A stretch of 64,000 bases of DNA from Novosphingobium sp. FSW06-99 (GCF_001519065.1 NZ_KQ954256.1:199432-263431); one strand, 5' to 3'; shown: positions 1 to 8,374, numbered from the stretch's first letter. Program-made: numbers and translations. The notes: generated from the letters alone by a model not told the origin.

Positions 1-4
1 ACCG

Positions 5-340
5 TTAAGAGGAATGGTAGATATAGTATTCCTTCAATGAGCCAAAAAATCCACGCCGTGCGAGGGACTGTTGCGTTTCACCCCGACCGATGGCCTTTAT
101 CAACTGCTGGTTCTTCCGCTTATGGACAAAATTTTGTATATTATTTCTGCCAAATGAGCGGTAATTGAGTAAAGATGGCTGGCCTCCAGCTAATAATATC
201 CGCCGCATTCGCCTAATTATGGATACATAACGCTGAGCGTCCCGCGCGGGGTAGGGTCCGAGCGCTTTGCGCCGTTGCGAGAATTCAACTTGCCATAGAA
301 ATTGATATTCATCGCAAGCTGGATCTAAAAAATAGCTCAT
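5..340 (-). CDS. Hypothetical protein, 111 aa
   Basis: I do not recognise this protein. It is basic and has no signal peptide or membrane segment that I can see. The ATG at 340 was chosen because GAGGAA lies 5 bases before it; a GTG at 379 would give 124 aa but lacks a visible ribosome site. The stretch 1-430 is clearly richer in AT than the rest of the window, with non-preferred codons (many A/T third positions), which suggests acquired DNA. It could be a real orphan gene or a fragment of a larger foreign gene, and no function is assigned. Confidence 0.45.
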   Translation of the reverse strand: MSYFLDPACDEYQFLWQVEFSQRRKALGPYPARDAQRYVSIIRRMRRILLAGGQPSLLNYRSFGRNNIQNFVHKRKNQQLIKAIGRGETQQSLARRGFFGSLKEYYIYHSS

Positions 341-555
341 CTGTTTCCTCGCTGTTGAAGGTCGTTCAACCGTTAGCACGCCTATGATCCCCCTCGAATG
401 ACCAAGCTGGACCCGTTTTGGTTTGGCTCAAAGCCGACAAACCAATGCATTATGAAGATAATTGCCCATCGGAGGAAAAGCCACCGGGCAACGGAACGGC
501 AATATCTGGGCGATACCAGCCGCTACAACGCAGTGCATCACACCTGATCACCCCC

Positions 556-1230
556 TCAGGACGCCACCGGCTCCCGGCGCACGGTCAGCACTTTGACCGG
601 GTCGGCCAGCATCTGGCCGCGCATCACGCCTTCGCCGGCGGTGGGGGAGATCGGCGCGTCCCAGATCTTGCGCACCACGTCCATGCCCGACACGACATGG
701 CCGAACACTGCATAACCCAGCGCCAGATCGGGGTCGGCGTTCTTGGGATCGGCGTCAAGGCCGGTCATGTCGGACAGCAGGATCGAGAAATCGGCGGTCG
801 CGGTGCCCGGCGCGTTGCGCGCCATCGATAGCGATCCGGCCTTGTGCGACAGGCCGGTCTGGCTGGTTGGTTCATGCGCGATCGGCGGGAACAGCTTGCG
901 CGGATCGCGGATGCCGCCTTGCACCAGTCCGTTGGGCTGATCGCCCCAGGCCAGATGCATCGCGCGGTAGAAGGTGATGCCGTCGAACCGTTTTGTATCG
1001 ACATAGTGCAGGAAATTGGCGGCGGTGATCGGCGCATGCTTGCCATCGAGTTCGATCTCGATCGTGCCCAGCGTCGTCACCATCGCCACGCGCACGGTAT
1101 CGGCCAGCGGGATCGGCGCAGGTTCGGGCGGGGCCTTGTGGGTGGGGTGCGTGGCATGGCCGGTTGCGGCCAGGGCGGGCAGCGCAAACAGCGCGAAAAC
1201 GAGCGACAGGGCGAATCGGCGGATCATCAT
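556..1230 (-). CDS. Cyclophilin-type peptidyl-prolyl cis-trans isomerase, exported
   Basis: This is a peptidyl-prolyl isomerase of the cyclophilin family, expected to help fold proteins in the periplasm. From the ATG at 1230 the protein begins with a basic pair and a hydrophobic stretch ending in ALA (residues 1-21), a standard signal peptide, followed by a Pro/His-rich linker. The cyclophilin fold covers roughly residues 40-215 and shows the family's NFLHYVD, TFYRAM and QGG segments; the catalytic-type Arg is in FYR. Two adjacent ATG codons (1225-1230) are possible starts. A longer frame from 1278 would put a non-signal extension before the signal peptide and is unlikely. It is monocistronic, with the divergent chemotaxis gene on its right. 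Confidence 0.9.
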   Translation of the reverse strand: MMIRRFALSLVFALFALPALAATGHATHPTHKAPPEPAPIPLADTVRVAMVTTLGTIEIELDGKHAPITAANFLHYVDTKRFDGITFYRAMHLAWGDQPNGLVQGGIRDPRKLFPPIAHEPTSQTGLSHKAGSLSMARNAPGTATADFSILLSDMTGLDADPKNADPDLALGYAVFGHVVSGMDVVRKIWDAPISPTAGEGVMRGQMLADPVKVLTVRREPVAS

Positions 1231-1395
1231 CGCGCGACCGTGCCGCAGCAGGGGCCCTGCTGCCAAGGGCGTTAACACCCCCTTTCGCGCATCTACCCAT
1301 GTGGTGCCTTACGCTTCGGCCAAAGGTCGTGGGCTACATCCGGCAAACCGGCGATTGCATCGTCCACGCGCCGGTTGTCAGTTACCGGAGCCACC

Positions 1396-3255
1396 ATGAT
1401 CCGATTCAACATTTCCGCCAAACTGTTGACCGCCTTTTCGCTGTTGCTGGCGATCATGGCCCTGACCGGGCTGTTCGCGATGCAGAAGATGGGCGAAGTC
1501 GATGCGCTGTCGGGCGAACTGCGCGGGCGCTGGTTGCCTGCCGCGCAATCGCTGGGCGATGTTCACGCCTATCTGTCGCAATACCGCATCAAGCAGGGCG
1601 ATCTGATCGACGCCCCGTCCGATCGCACCGAAAAGCTGGTGCGCAATGCGCAGGCGGTGATCGGCGGATTGCTCGACGATTACGCCAAGCACGCCGATGG
1701 CAGGCAAAAGGCCGCGCTCGACCAGTTGCGCGCCAACTGGACCGCCTATACCGACGAAAACGCCAAGATCGTCAAACTGGCGCGCAGCGGCGATGCCTCG
1801 GCCCGCACGCTGTTTCAGGGCGAAGCGCTCGACCAGTTCTACGGCATGGAAGACAATGTCCTGGCGATGATCGATCAGGACAGCAAAGCGGTGGCCGACG
1901 TGTCGAACCGCAGCACGCAGATCTACGCCGCCGCGCGCACTGTACTGATCGGCGCGATTGTCGGCGGGCTGGCGGCGGCGATCGCGCTGATGGCCATGAT
2001 GATGGCCAATGTCGCGCGTCCGCTGGCGCGGATGAGCGATGCGGTGGCGCGGCTGGTCGGCGGCGATATGCGGGTGCATCTGCCCGGTGTCGGGCGCAGC
2101 GATGAAATCGGCGCGCTGGCCCGCGCGCTCGAACAGTTCAAGGATCTGGTCAGCGCCGATACCGACCGTGCCGAAGCCGAAAAGGCGCGCGCCGCGCAGA
2201 CCCAGATCACGATCGAGGCGATCGGCGGCGGGCTCGCCGCGCTGGCCGCGGGCGATCTGCGCCATCGCGTACCCGAAAATGGCGAGGGCGCGCTGGCCAA
2301 GCTGCACGTCGATTACAACACCGCGGTGGGCGAACTGACCGCCGTGTTGGCCAAGATCGTGCAAGGATGCACCACCATCCAGACCGGCACGATGGAAATC
2401 GCCGAGGCCGCCAACGATCTGGCGCTGCGCAGCGAACAGCAGGCCTCCTCGATTGCCGAAACCGCGCGCACGCTGGGCACGTTCACCGGCACCGTGCGCA
2501 TCACCGCCGACAACGCGCGCCAGACCAGCAGCCGGCTGAGCGTCGCGCGCAGCACCGCCGGATCGGTCGAGGATATCGCGCGCAAGGCGATCGAGGCGAT
2601 GCGATCGATCGAAGGTTCATCGCGCGAGATGTCCGAAATCGTCAACGTGATCGATGGCATCGCGTTCCAGACCAACCTGCTGGCGCTCAACGCCGGGGTC
2701 GAGGCGGCGCGCGCAGGCGATTCGGGCAAGGGTTTTGCCGTGGTCGCCAACGAAGTGCGCGCACTCGCCGCGCGCAGCGCCGATGCGGCCAAAGATATCA
2801 AGGCGCTGATTTCAACCAGCACCGAACAGATCGGCGGCGGGGTGAGCCTGGTCGAATCGAGCGGCGATGCGATGCGGCAGATCGTCGGCGAAGTCAGCGC
2901 GGTGTCCGACCTGGTCGACGAAATCGCCGAAGCGGCGGAAAAACAGGCCACCGGCATTGCCGAGATTTCCGACATGGTCAGTTCGATGGACCGCTTCACC
3001 CAGGCCAATGCCGCGATGGTCGAACAGACTTCGGCGGGAACGCGCAATTTGTCCGAAGAGACCGGGCGGCTGGTCGACCAGTTGCAACGGTTCAATGTCG
3101 GCGACGCCGATCACGGCCCCGCGCATATGCCCGCGCCCACGCGTGCCGCCTGGCAGGATGATGCGCCCGTGGTCCGTGCACAGGCCGCACCCGCCTTTGA
3201 CGGCAATGCCGCGCTCAAGGCCGCGCCACAGGATGACGAATGGTCCGAATTCTGA
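1396..3255 (+). CDS. Methyl-accepting chemotaxis protein, 619 aa
   Basis: This is an inner-membrane chemoreceptor that would signal through CheW/CheA. From the ATG at 1396 (GGAG 5 bases upstream) it has a first membrane segment at about residues 10-29, a four-helix-type periplasmic domain to about 175, a second membrane segment at about 178-200, a HAMP region (possibly duplicated) to about 330, and a long coiled-coil signalling domain. The hairpin tip lies around NVIDGIAFQTNLLALNAGVE-type sequence, typical of the family. It ends in DDEWSEF, like the C-terminal tails of alphaproteobacterial receptors. No che genes are adjacent, so it is an orphan receptor; its ligand is unknown. Confidence 0.95.
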   Translation: MIRFNISAKLLTAFSLLLAIMALTGLFAMQKMGEVDALSGELRGRWLPAAQSLGDVHAYLSQYRIKQGDLIDAPSDRTEKLVRNAQAVIGGLLDDYAKHADGRQKAALDQLRANWTAYTDENAKIVKLARSGDASARTLFQGEALDQFYGMEDNVLAMIDQDSKAVADVSNRSTQIYAAARTVLIGAIVGGLAAAIALMAMMMANVARPLARMSDAVARLVGGDMRVHLPGVGRSDEIGALARALEQFKDLVSADTDRAEAEKARAAQTQITIEAIGGGLAALAAGDLRHRVPENGEGALAKLHVDYNTAVGELTAVLAKIVQGCTTIQTGTMEIAEAANDLALRSEQQASSIAETARTLGTFTGTVRITADNARQTSSRLSVARSTAGSVEDIARKAIEAMRSIEGSSREMSEIVNVIDGIAFQTNLLALNAGVEAARAGDSGKGFAVVANEVRALAARSADAAKDIKALISTSTEQIGGGVSLVESSGDAMRQIVGEVSAVSDLVDEIAEAAEKQATGIAEISDMVSSMDRFTQANAAMVEQTSAGTRNLSEETGRLVDQLQRFNVGDADHGPAHMPAPTRAAWQDDAPVVRAQAAPAFDGNAALKAAPQDDEWSEF

Positions 3256-3412
3256 CCGGCACCCTCGCGCGAATACCTAGCTCGCGATTGGCAGCAAACT
3301 AACGCCGGACTGCAATAAGCGATTCAGGTCATTCGAAAACAGCCCCCCGAACGTCCCCCGCGCCAGTCCCCGGCCCCCCTTGCCCTCCCTTCCCCATCGA
3401 AAGGACGACACG

Positions 3413-3757
3413 ATGCCCAAATCTCTGGCCCTGACCATTGCCCTGTCTGCGCTGGCCCTCGCCCCCATTGCGGCCAATGCGCAATCAGCCGACTGGATCA
3501 AATCGGTCGCGCGCACGATCGCCGCCAAGCAGACTTATCCGCGCAGCGCCCAGATGCGCGGCGAGGAAGGCACCGCCAAAGTGAAGATCTATATCAGCGC
3601 CGCCGGTGCGGTCGAACGCACCGAACTGGTCAGCCCTTCGGGATCGTCCACGCTCGACAAGGAAGCGCTCGCGCTGCCGACCCGCGCCGGACAAGTGCCC
3701 GCACCGCCGAGCGGCGCGACCACGGTGATCGTGCCGATCACCTGGAAACTGCTTTAG
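3413..3757 (+). CDS. Small exported TonB C-terminal-domain protein
   Basis: The 114-residue product has a signal peptide ending in ANAQ (about residues 1-23) followed by a TonB_C-like domain: YPRSAQMRGEEGTAKVKI, then AAGAVERTELVSPSG, then a C-terminal strand PITWKLL. The ATG at 3413 has AAGGAC just upstream. Unlike true TonB there is no uncleaved membrane anchor, no ExbB-contacting SxxxH segment and no proline-rich spacer, so it probably cannot transmit energy alone. Small proteins of this shape are known as TonB-family proteins, but their role is unclear. A strong terminator follows at 3842. Confidence 0.85.
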   Translation: MPKSLALTIALSALALAPIAANAQSADWIKSVARTIAAKQTYPRSAQMRGEEGTAKVKIYISAAGAVERTELVSPSGSSTLDKEALALPTRAGQVPAPPSGATTVIVPITWKLL

Positions 3758-3841
3758 GATTTCCAGACGGCCGCAGCGTTCCCCCCTCTCTGCTGTGGCC
3801 CACATTCCCTGGAAGACCACCGCGTTATCGCGGGGGCCATC

Positions 3842-3872
3842 GGGGGGCGGAGCGATCCGCCCCCCCTTTTTT
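3842..3872 (+). terminator. Rho-independent terminator after the TonB-domain gene
   Basis: A 10-bp perfect G/C stem (GGGGGGCGGA with TCCGCCCCCC) encloses a GCGA tetraloop and is followed by six T residues, 85 bases after the stop codon at 3757. This is a textbook intrinsic terminator for the plus strand. Confidence 0.9.
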
Positions 3873-3907
3873 GCGCCCGGTTACACCAAGGCTGCACTGA
3901 CGTGCAG

Positions 3908-3996
3908 TCAGACCTCCCACCCCACCTCCCCACCCGACCACCAATGATACCATCAGGCTATGGTGGTCGGGTGGGGAGGTGGGGTGGGAGGTCTGA
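3908..3996. repeat. Perfect long palindrome, 36-bp arms and 17-base loop (copy 1 of a pair)
   Basis: Positions 3908-3943 and 3961-3996 are exact reverse complements over 36 bp; the loop is 3944-3960. There is no T tract on either side. It lies between convergent genes, 23 bases past the minus-strand glycosyltransferase stop codon. The inner arm core GGTGGTCGGGTG (3962-3973) recurs exactly at 58311-58322 in a second long palindrome. The outer arms of the two copies differ in sequence yet remain self-complementary, which implies that pairing is conserved. It may be a REP-like element or a T-less terminator. Confidence 0.9.
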
Positions 3997-4019
3997 ACAG
4001 CGCTTTGCGCGACCTCGTA

Positions 4020-4904
4020 TTAAAGATCCTCGATCCGTTCGGGGGTCAACCGACCACGCAGCACATCGGCAAAGCCCAGCCAATTGCCGCGGACGCGGCC
4101 GATGCGATCGACCCAGGGTTCGGGCCACAGGCTGCGCGCGTGGTTGCTCAGCACATTGCGCACCATCAGGCGCAGCGCCTTGGCACGGGGCATTGTGCCC
4201 TTGCGCCACAGATAGAGCGGATTGTGCACCTGGCTATAGCCAAGCCGCACCCCCGATGTGCGTCCTGCCTTGGTGCCGAGATGCACCCCGACAAAGGCAT
4301 CGGTCTTGACCGTGCGCCCGCGCCGGGCGACCTGCACCGCAAAATCGACATCTTCCTGCCAGCCATACAGCTTCAACCGTTCGTCAAAGCGCAGGCCATC
4401 GAGCGCCGACAGGCGATAGGCCATGTTGCACCCATAGAGATCGGGCACATCGACGATCAGCGCGGGCGGGTGCGCCCCCTTGCGGTCATGCGCGGCAACG
4501 ATCGTTTCGGCGCGGGTATAGGGAATGCCGGGCGTCTTGATCCCGTCGGCCAGCACCACCCCGGTCGCCCCGACAATCGGCGGATGATCGCCGAACAGCG
4601 CGGCCAATCCGGCAATGGCGTGGCGCGAGGGCACGAAATCGTCGTCGAAAAACACCACCACATCGGCATCGCCCGCCAACCGGTCGAGCCCGGCATTGCG
4701 CTGCGCCGGCAATCCGCGCCGCGCCAGCACGACTTCGGCGTCTTTGCGCGTGTGCGGCGGCGGCAAATCGCGATCGCCGGTGACCGCCAGGATGATCCGC
4801 GATGGGGGCAAAGTCTGGCGCCGCAGATCGCCCAGCACGCTGGCAATGCATGCCGGGCGCCCGGTCGAGGCAATGATCACCGCAACGCGCAAGGACAAGG
4901 TCAT
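4020..4904 (-). CDS. Family 2 glycosyltransferase
   Basis: This 294-residue GT-A fold enzyme should transfer a sugar from a nucleotide-sugar donor at the cytoplasmic face of the membrane during polysaccharide assembly. The N-terminus VAVIIASTGRP is the nucleotide-binding strand, FFDDDF (residues 85-90) is the metal-binding DXD-type motif, and GWQEDVDF near residue 185 matches the acceptor-site ED motif. The ATG at 4904 has AAAGGAG 8 bases upstream and overlaps the flippase stop codon (TGATG), so the two are translationally coupled. Its donor and acceptor cannot be told from sequence. Confidence 0.9.
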   Translation of the reverse strand: MTLSLRVAVIIASTGRPACIASVLGDLRRQTLPPSRIILAVTGDRDLPPPHTRKDAEVVLARRGLPAQRNAGLDRLAGDADVVVFFDDDFVPSRHAIAGLAALFGDHPPIVGATGVVLADGIKTPGIPYTRAETIVAAHDRKGAHPPALIVDVPDLYGCNMAYRLSALDGLRFDERLKLYGWQEDVDFAVQVARRGRTVKTDAFVGVHLGTKAGRTSGVRLGYSQVHNPLYLWRKGTMPRAKALRLMVRNVLSNHARSLWPEPWVDRIGRVRGNWLGFADVLRGRLTPERIEDL

Positions 4905-6493
4905 CACAGAGGCTCCTTTGGATAAGGCAGGCGGGGTGGCAACGTTCGGCGAAGGACCAATTGCACACCGGCAAACACGATCAGCAGCGCCAGCCCGTTG
5001 CGCGCCAGCAGCACCACGCCGACCAGACCATGCGCCGCGCCCAGCGGCGGCAGCACGCCGGCCAGCGCCGCAACCGCCAAGCCCGATACCAGCGCCAGCG
5101 CAAACGGTCGCAGCACCTGCCGCGCCGACAGCCCGCCATCGATCACCAGGGTCAGCAGCAGCGGCCCCAGCATCAGGATCGCGGCGACCATGTCGGCCAG
5201 CGCCACCATGGTCAGCCCGAACGGCAGCGCGATCAGGAAACAGGCAAGCCCCGTGCCCGATGTCAGCAGCGCCAGCCGCCGCGTCAGCCAGGCCTTGCCC
5301 AGCAGCGGAAACAGCGGTTCGGCCAACGCCTGCGGCAGGCGGGCAATCATGCCCAGCGACAACAGCATGACCAGACCTGCCGCATCGGTCCATCTGGCCC
5401 CCAGCAGGATCTGCACCACGCCGCCCGCTTCAAACGCAAGCACCACCAGCAGCGCGGCACCGACGGTCACCGCCAGATCGAAAAACTGGTGCGCGGCGGC
5501 CAACAGCCGTCGTGACGGCGCACCTGGACCGGCTGCGCGCGCGGTGATGTCCTGATCCATCGCGGTGCGCAGCCAGGACCAGCCGACCATGCGCGCCGGT
5601 TCGCGAATCACTTCCTGCGCCGTGCCGCCCAGCCGCATCGCCGCGCGATAGAGCCCCACCAGCGCAGGCGAAAACACCGCGCCGATCACCAGCGTGGTCA
5701 GATTGCCCTGCAAATAGGTCAGCACCCGCGCCGCCGTGATATGCATAGAAAACCCGATCATCGCGCGCGCCGCCTTGCGCCCCGGCAATGCCAGCCCCAG
5801 CCGCCCCGCGCCCAGCGTATAGCCGAACAGTTCGACCGCCAGCAGTGCCAGCTTGGCCCAGGCCAGTGCGGCCAGCCCGGCGCCCTGGTGCAGCAGTGCC
5901 AGACCGGTCAGCAGCCCGGCCACTTCACACAGCCATTGCACCACGGCGATGTGCGACAGCCGCCCCGCGCGCGTCAGCACCCCCATCTGCACCGACACCA
6001 GTGGCCGTGCGACGATCCACGGCAACAACAGCGCCGCGATCATAATCAGCGCCGGGTTGATCGCCAGCCGCGCGCCCAGCGCCAGCAGCCCCAGCCCGAC
6101 CGCCACGATGATCGCCCCGGTAACCAGCGCCGCACCGCCCGCCTCGTCAATCTGGCGCGGCGCGATCGCGCACAGCACCCATTCGCGCCACCCCGCCTCG
6201 GCCAGCACGGTCAGTCCCACGATCACCGCATAGGCCAGGCTGAACACGCCGAAATCGGCGGTCGACAGCACCCGCGCGGCATAGAGGAACAGCGCAAACT
6301 GCATCGCCTGCGCGGCAACGCGGGCCAGCGCCAGCCCCCCTGCGCCCATTGCGCGCGATCGCACCCCGCGCCGGTCGGGCCGGGGCAATTCGCGCAAGGG
6401 CGCGGTGGGCGGCAGATCTGCCGCGACGCGGGTGGCGATGGTATCGGGTATCACGCCGCCAAAACACCCGACCTGCGCGCGCCCGGCAACCAT
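4904..6493 (-). CDS. Polysaccharide flippase (Wzx/MATE-like) in the EPS/LPS locus
   Basis: This is a polytopic inner-membrane protein of the lipopolysaccharide/oligosaccharide flippase class, with about 12 hydrophobic helices and the N-terminal pattern (ALARVAAQAMQFALFLYAAR) typical of Wzx-type proteins. It would move lipid-linked oligosaccharide across the inner membrane. The start is uncertain: 6493 gives 529 aa, 6349 gives 481 aa beginning just before the first helix, and the frame stays open to 6688. None has a clear ribosome site. Codons between 6349 and 6580 still look coding, and this part faintly resembles a PfkB-kinase N-terminus (GGVGFNIA). The GT2 gene downstream overlaps it by one base. 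Confidence 0.8.
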   Translation of the reverse strand: MVAGRAQVGCFGGVIPDTIATRVAADLPPTAPLRELPRPDRRGVRSRAMGAGGLALARVAAQAMQFALFLYAARVLSTADFGVFSLAYAVIVGLTVLAEAGWREWVLCAIAPRQIDEAGGAALVTGAIIVAVGLGLLALGARLAINPALIMIAALLLPWIVARPLVSVQMGVLTRAGRLSHIAVVQWLCEVAGLLTGLALLHQGAGLAALAWAKLALLAVELFGYTLGAGRLGLALPGRKAARAMIGFSMHITAARVLTYLQGNLTTLVIGAVFSPALVGLYRAAMRLGGTAQEVIREPARMVGWSWLRTAMDQDITARAAGPGAPSRRLLAAAHQFFDLAVTVGAALLVVLAFEAGGVVQILLGARWTDAAGLVMLLSLGMIARLPQALAEPLFPLLGKAWLTRRLALLTSGTGLACFLIALPFGLTMVALADMVAAILMLGPLLLTLVIDGGLSARQVLRPFALALVSGLAVAALAGVLPPLGAAHGLVGVVLLARNGLALLIVFAGVQLVLRRTLPPRLPYPKEPL

Positions 6494-6699
6494 CGAAGCC
6501 GCGATATTGAACCCAACGCCGCCCTGCAAGTCGTCGCCCCGCACCCCGATCCGACCCCGGCGGCCCGGCGCAAGGGCGGGATCGATTGCGGCCGGTTCCT
6601 CTCGATAATGGTCGAACTCGCGGTTGCCTGTGCAAGGGGGGGCGACAAAGATCGGCCGCAGGGGGGCAAACCGTCTTGCCGCCGCCAACAGGATTCCCG

Positions 6700-7788
6700 G
6701 TGCAGCCGCGCACAGTCATCATCAACGGCAGGTTTCTGCTCGGCGGTTCGACCGGGGTGCACCGTGTCGCCGAAGAGCTGACCCGGCAATGCCACGCGCT
6801 GCTGCGCGAGCGCGCCGATCTGGCCGAACGAATCGCCTTTGAACTGTGGGTTCCGCCCGGCGCGCGCGCCGGGGCAGAGGCGCTGGGGGTGCCCTATCGC
6901 GTTGCCGGGCCGCTCGACGGGCGGGTGTGGGAACAAGTCACGCTGCCGCTGATGGCACGGGGGCGGATGATTCTAAGCCTGTGCAATGTCGGCGTGATCG
7001 CCGCGACGCATTCGGTGACCATGATCCACGATGCCCAGGTGCACAGCACGCCCGCCAGCTATACCCCCGCGTTCCGCGCATGGTACCGGTTCCAGCAGGG
7101 CCTGATCGGTCGCCGCCATCGCCGCATTCTGACCGTTTCGGAATTTTCGAAGGATCAGCTCGCCCATTATGGCGTCGCCCCGCGCGATCGCATCCGGGTG
7201 ATCCACAATGGCATCGACCATCTCGGCCATGCGCAACCCGATCCATCGGTGCTGACGCGGCTGGGGCTGACCCCGGGGCAATTCGTGGTGTCGCTGGCCA
7301 ACACGCAGGCGCACAAGAACATCGCGATGCTGTTGCGCGCCTTCGCCGACCCCGCGCTGCACGATGTCACGCTGGTGCTGTTCGGCACCCACGGCGCCGA
7401 CCAGTTCCGCAGCGCCGGCCATGATGTGCCCGCCAACGTGCGGTTTGCCGGGCGGATCGACGATGCCCAACTGGCCGCGCTGTTTGCCGCCGCGCGTTGC
7501 ATGGCCTTTCCCTCATGCACCGAAGGGTTCGGCCTGCCCCCGCTCGAAGCGATGCGATCGGGCTGCCCCGCCATCGTCGCCCCGGCCGGCGCCCTGCCCG
7601 AAGTGTGCGGATCGGCCGCGCTCTATGCCGACCCCCACCGCCCCGACCTGTGGGTCGATGCGATCACCCGCCTGGGCCACGACACCCCCTTGCGCGCACG
7701 CATGATCGCCGACGGTCACACCCAGGCCGCCCGCTTTACCTGGCGCCAGGCGGCGGAACGGCTGATCGAGGAATTGCTGGCAATTTGA
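6700..7788 (+). CDS. Family 4 glycosyltransferase
   Basis: This GT-B fold glycosyltransferase of about 362 residues is probably involved in exopolysaccharide or O-antigen synthesis. It has a Gly-rich N-terminal loop (GGSTGVHRV), the linker region AHKNIAMLLRAF and the diagnostic EX7E motif in EGFGLPPLEAM (about residues 272-282), which contacts the nucleotide-sugar donor. The GTG at 6700 places the first beta strand (RTVIINGRF) right at the N-terminus; the frame stays open upstream to 6586 but would add a low-complexity leader. It is divergent from the flippase gene. Confidence 0.88.
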   Translation: MQPRTVIINGRFLLGGSTGVHRVAEELTRQCHALLRERADLAERIAFELWVPPGARAGAEALGVPYRVAGPLDGRVWEQVTLPLMARGRMILSLCNVGVIAATHSVTMIHDAQVHSTPASYTPAFRAWYRFQQGLIGRRHRRILTVSEFSKDQLAHYGVAPRDRIRVIHNGIDHLGHAQPDPSVLTRLGLTPGQFVVSLANTQAHKNIAMLLRAFADPALHDVTLVLFGTHGADQFRSAGHDVPANVRFAGRIDDAQLAALFAAARCMAFPSCTEGFGLPPLEAMRSGCPAIVAPAGALPEVCGSAALYADPHRPDLWVDAITRLGHDTPLRARMIADGHTQAARFTWRQAAERLIEELLAI

Positions 7789-7807
7789 GGATGCGCGGGA
7801 GACGCAA

Positions 7808-7870
7808 ATGGCCAATTTTGTGGGAAATCAATCGGTTATGAAGCCTCTGCGCAAGCTTTCCGGCGTCTAA
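7808..7870 (+). CDS. Possible 20-residue basic small protein
   Basis: A 20-codon frame (MANFVGNQSVMKPLRKLSGV) begins at the ATG at 7808 with GGGAGA at 7797-7802, a good ribosome site 5 bases away. It ends at 7870, overlapping the convergent lipoprotein gene by 4 bases. Only the ribosome site and position support it; a second tiny frame at 7791 overlaps it. It may be a chance frame. Confidence 0.2.
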   Translation: MANFVGNQSVMKPLRKLSGV

Positions 7871-8301
7871 AAAATGTGCCCATGCGCACCGTCGTTTGGA
7901 TCGCTTTCGATTTTCAGCACACGGCGTATTCGGAAGCTTCCCGAATACCAATCACCGTCAGATGCTTCGACATTGTACCTGATGTTTTCCTGTAACGGCT
8001 TCGCAGGAGCCGATGACGTTGTACCGCTTGGCAATTTTCCATAAATGAGCGGGAAATCAATCCCGCAGTCCAAATGCGGTAATGGCCGCTCAAAGTGCCA
8101 CATGACTTCGCCGCTTTCACTTCTAACTTCCAAATAGGACAAGCAGCCAGAGCCATGTCTATTCGCCACAAATGAGACTTTTCCCTCATAGAATTCAACG
8201 TCCAGCGGATATCCATACGAACAGCCCGCAAGTGTTAGCGAAGCTGCCGCAGCCAGCAATGCGCACTTGCCGGAAAGCGGCCATGTGAAGCTGCGATGCA
8301 T
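7867..8301 (-). CDS. Putative lipoprotein, AT-richer than its surroundings
   Basis: This 144-residue protein has a lipoprotein signal: a basic N-terminus, a hydrophobic core (LLAAAASLTL) and the lipobox LAGC near residue 25, so it should be lipid-anchored after Lgt/Lsp processing. The mature part contains SFVANRHGSGCLSYLEV and YNVEASDGDWYSGSFRIRRV and looks like a small beta-rich domain; I do not recognise a family. Codon use has many A/T third positions, unlike the flanking glycosyltransferase genes, which suggests insertion into the EPS locus. The ATG at 8301 was preferred over the longer frame from 8421 because it places the signal peptide at the N-terminus. Confidence 0.65.
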   Translation of the reverse strand: MHRSFTWPLSGKCALLAAAASLTLAGCSYGYPLDVEFYEGKVSFVANRHGSGCLSYLEVRSESGEVMWHFERPLPHLDCGIDFPLIYGKLPSGTTSSAPAKPLQENIRYNVEASDGDWYSGSFRIRRVLKIESDPNDGAHGHIF

Positions 8302-8374
8302 GTCGCATCGTCTAACACACTGAAGATTGTCCGCATATGGGCGATACCAGCCTTCGCAGTCTGCCCCTGCATCG

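Noticed and set aside
3908-3996. Ordinary rho-independent terminator
   Set aside because: It has no T tract on either side, arms of 36 bp, and a separate standard terminator lies upstream, so I treat it as a distinct element.
4905-5393. N-terminal extension of the GT2 protein
   Set aside because: It overlaps the flippase in another frame; the GT2 start at 4904 has AAAGGAG and the expected fold start.
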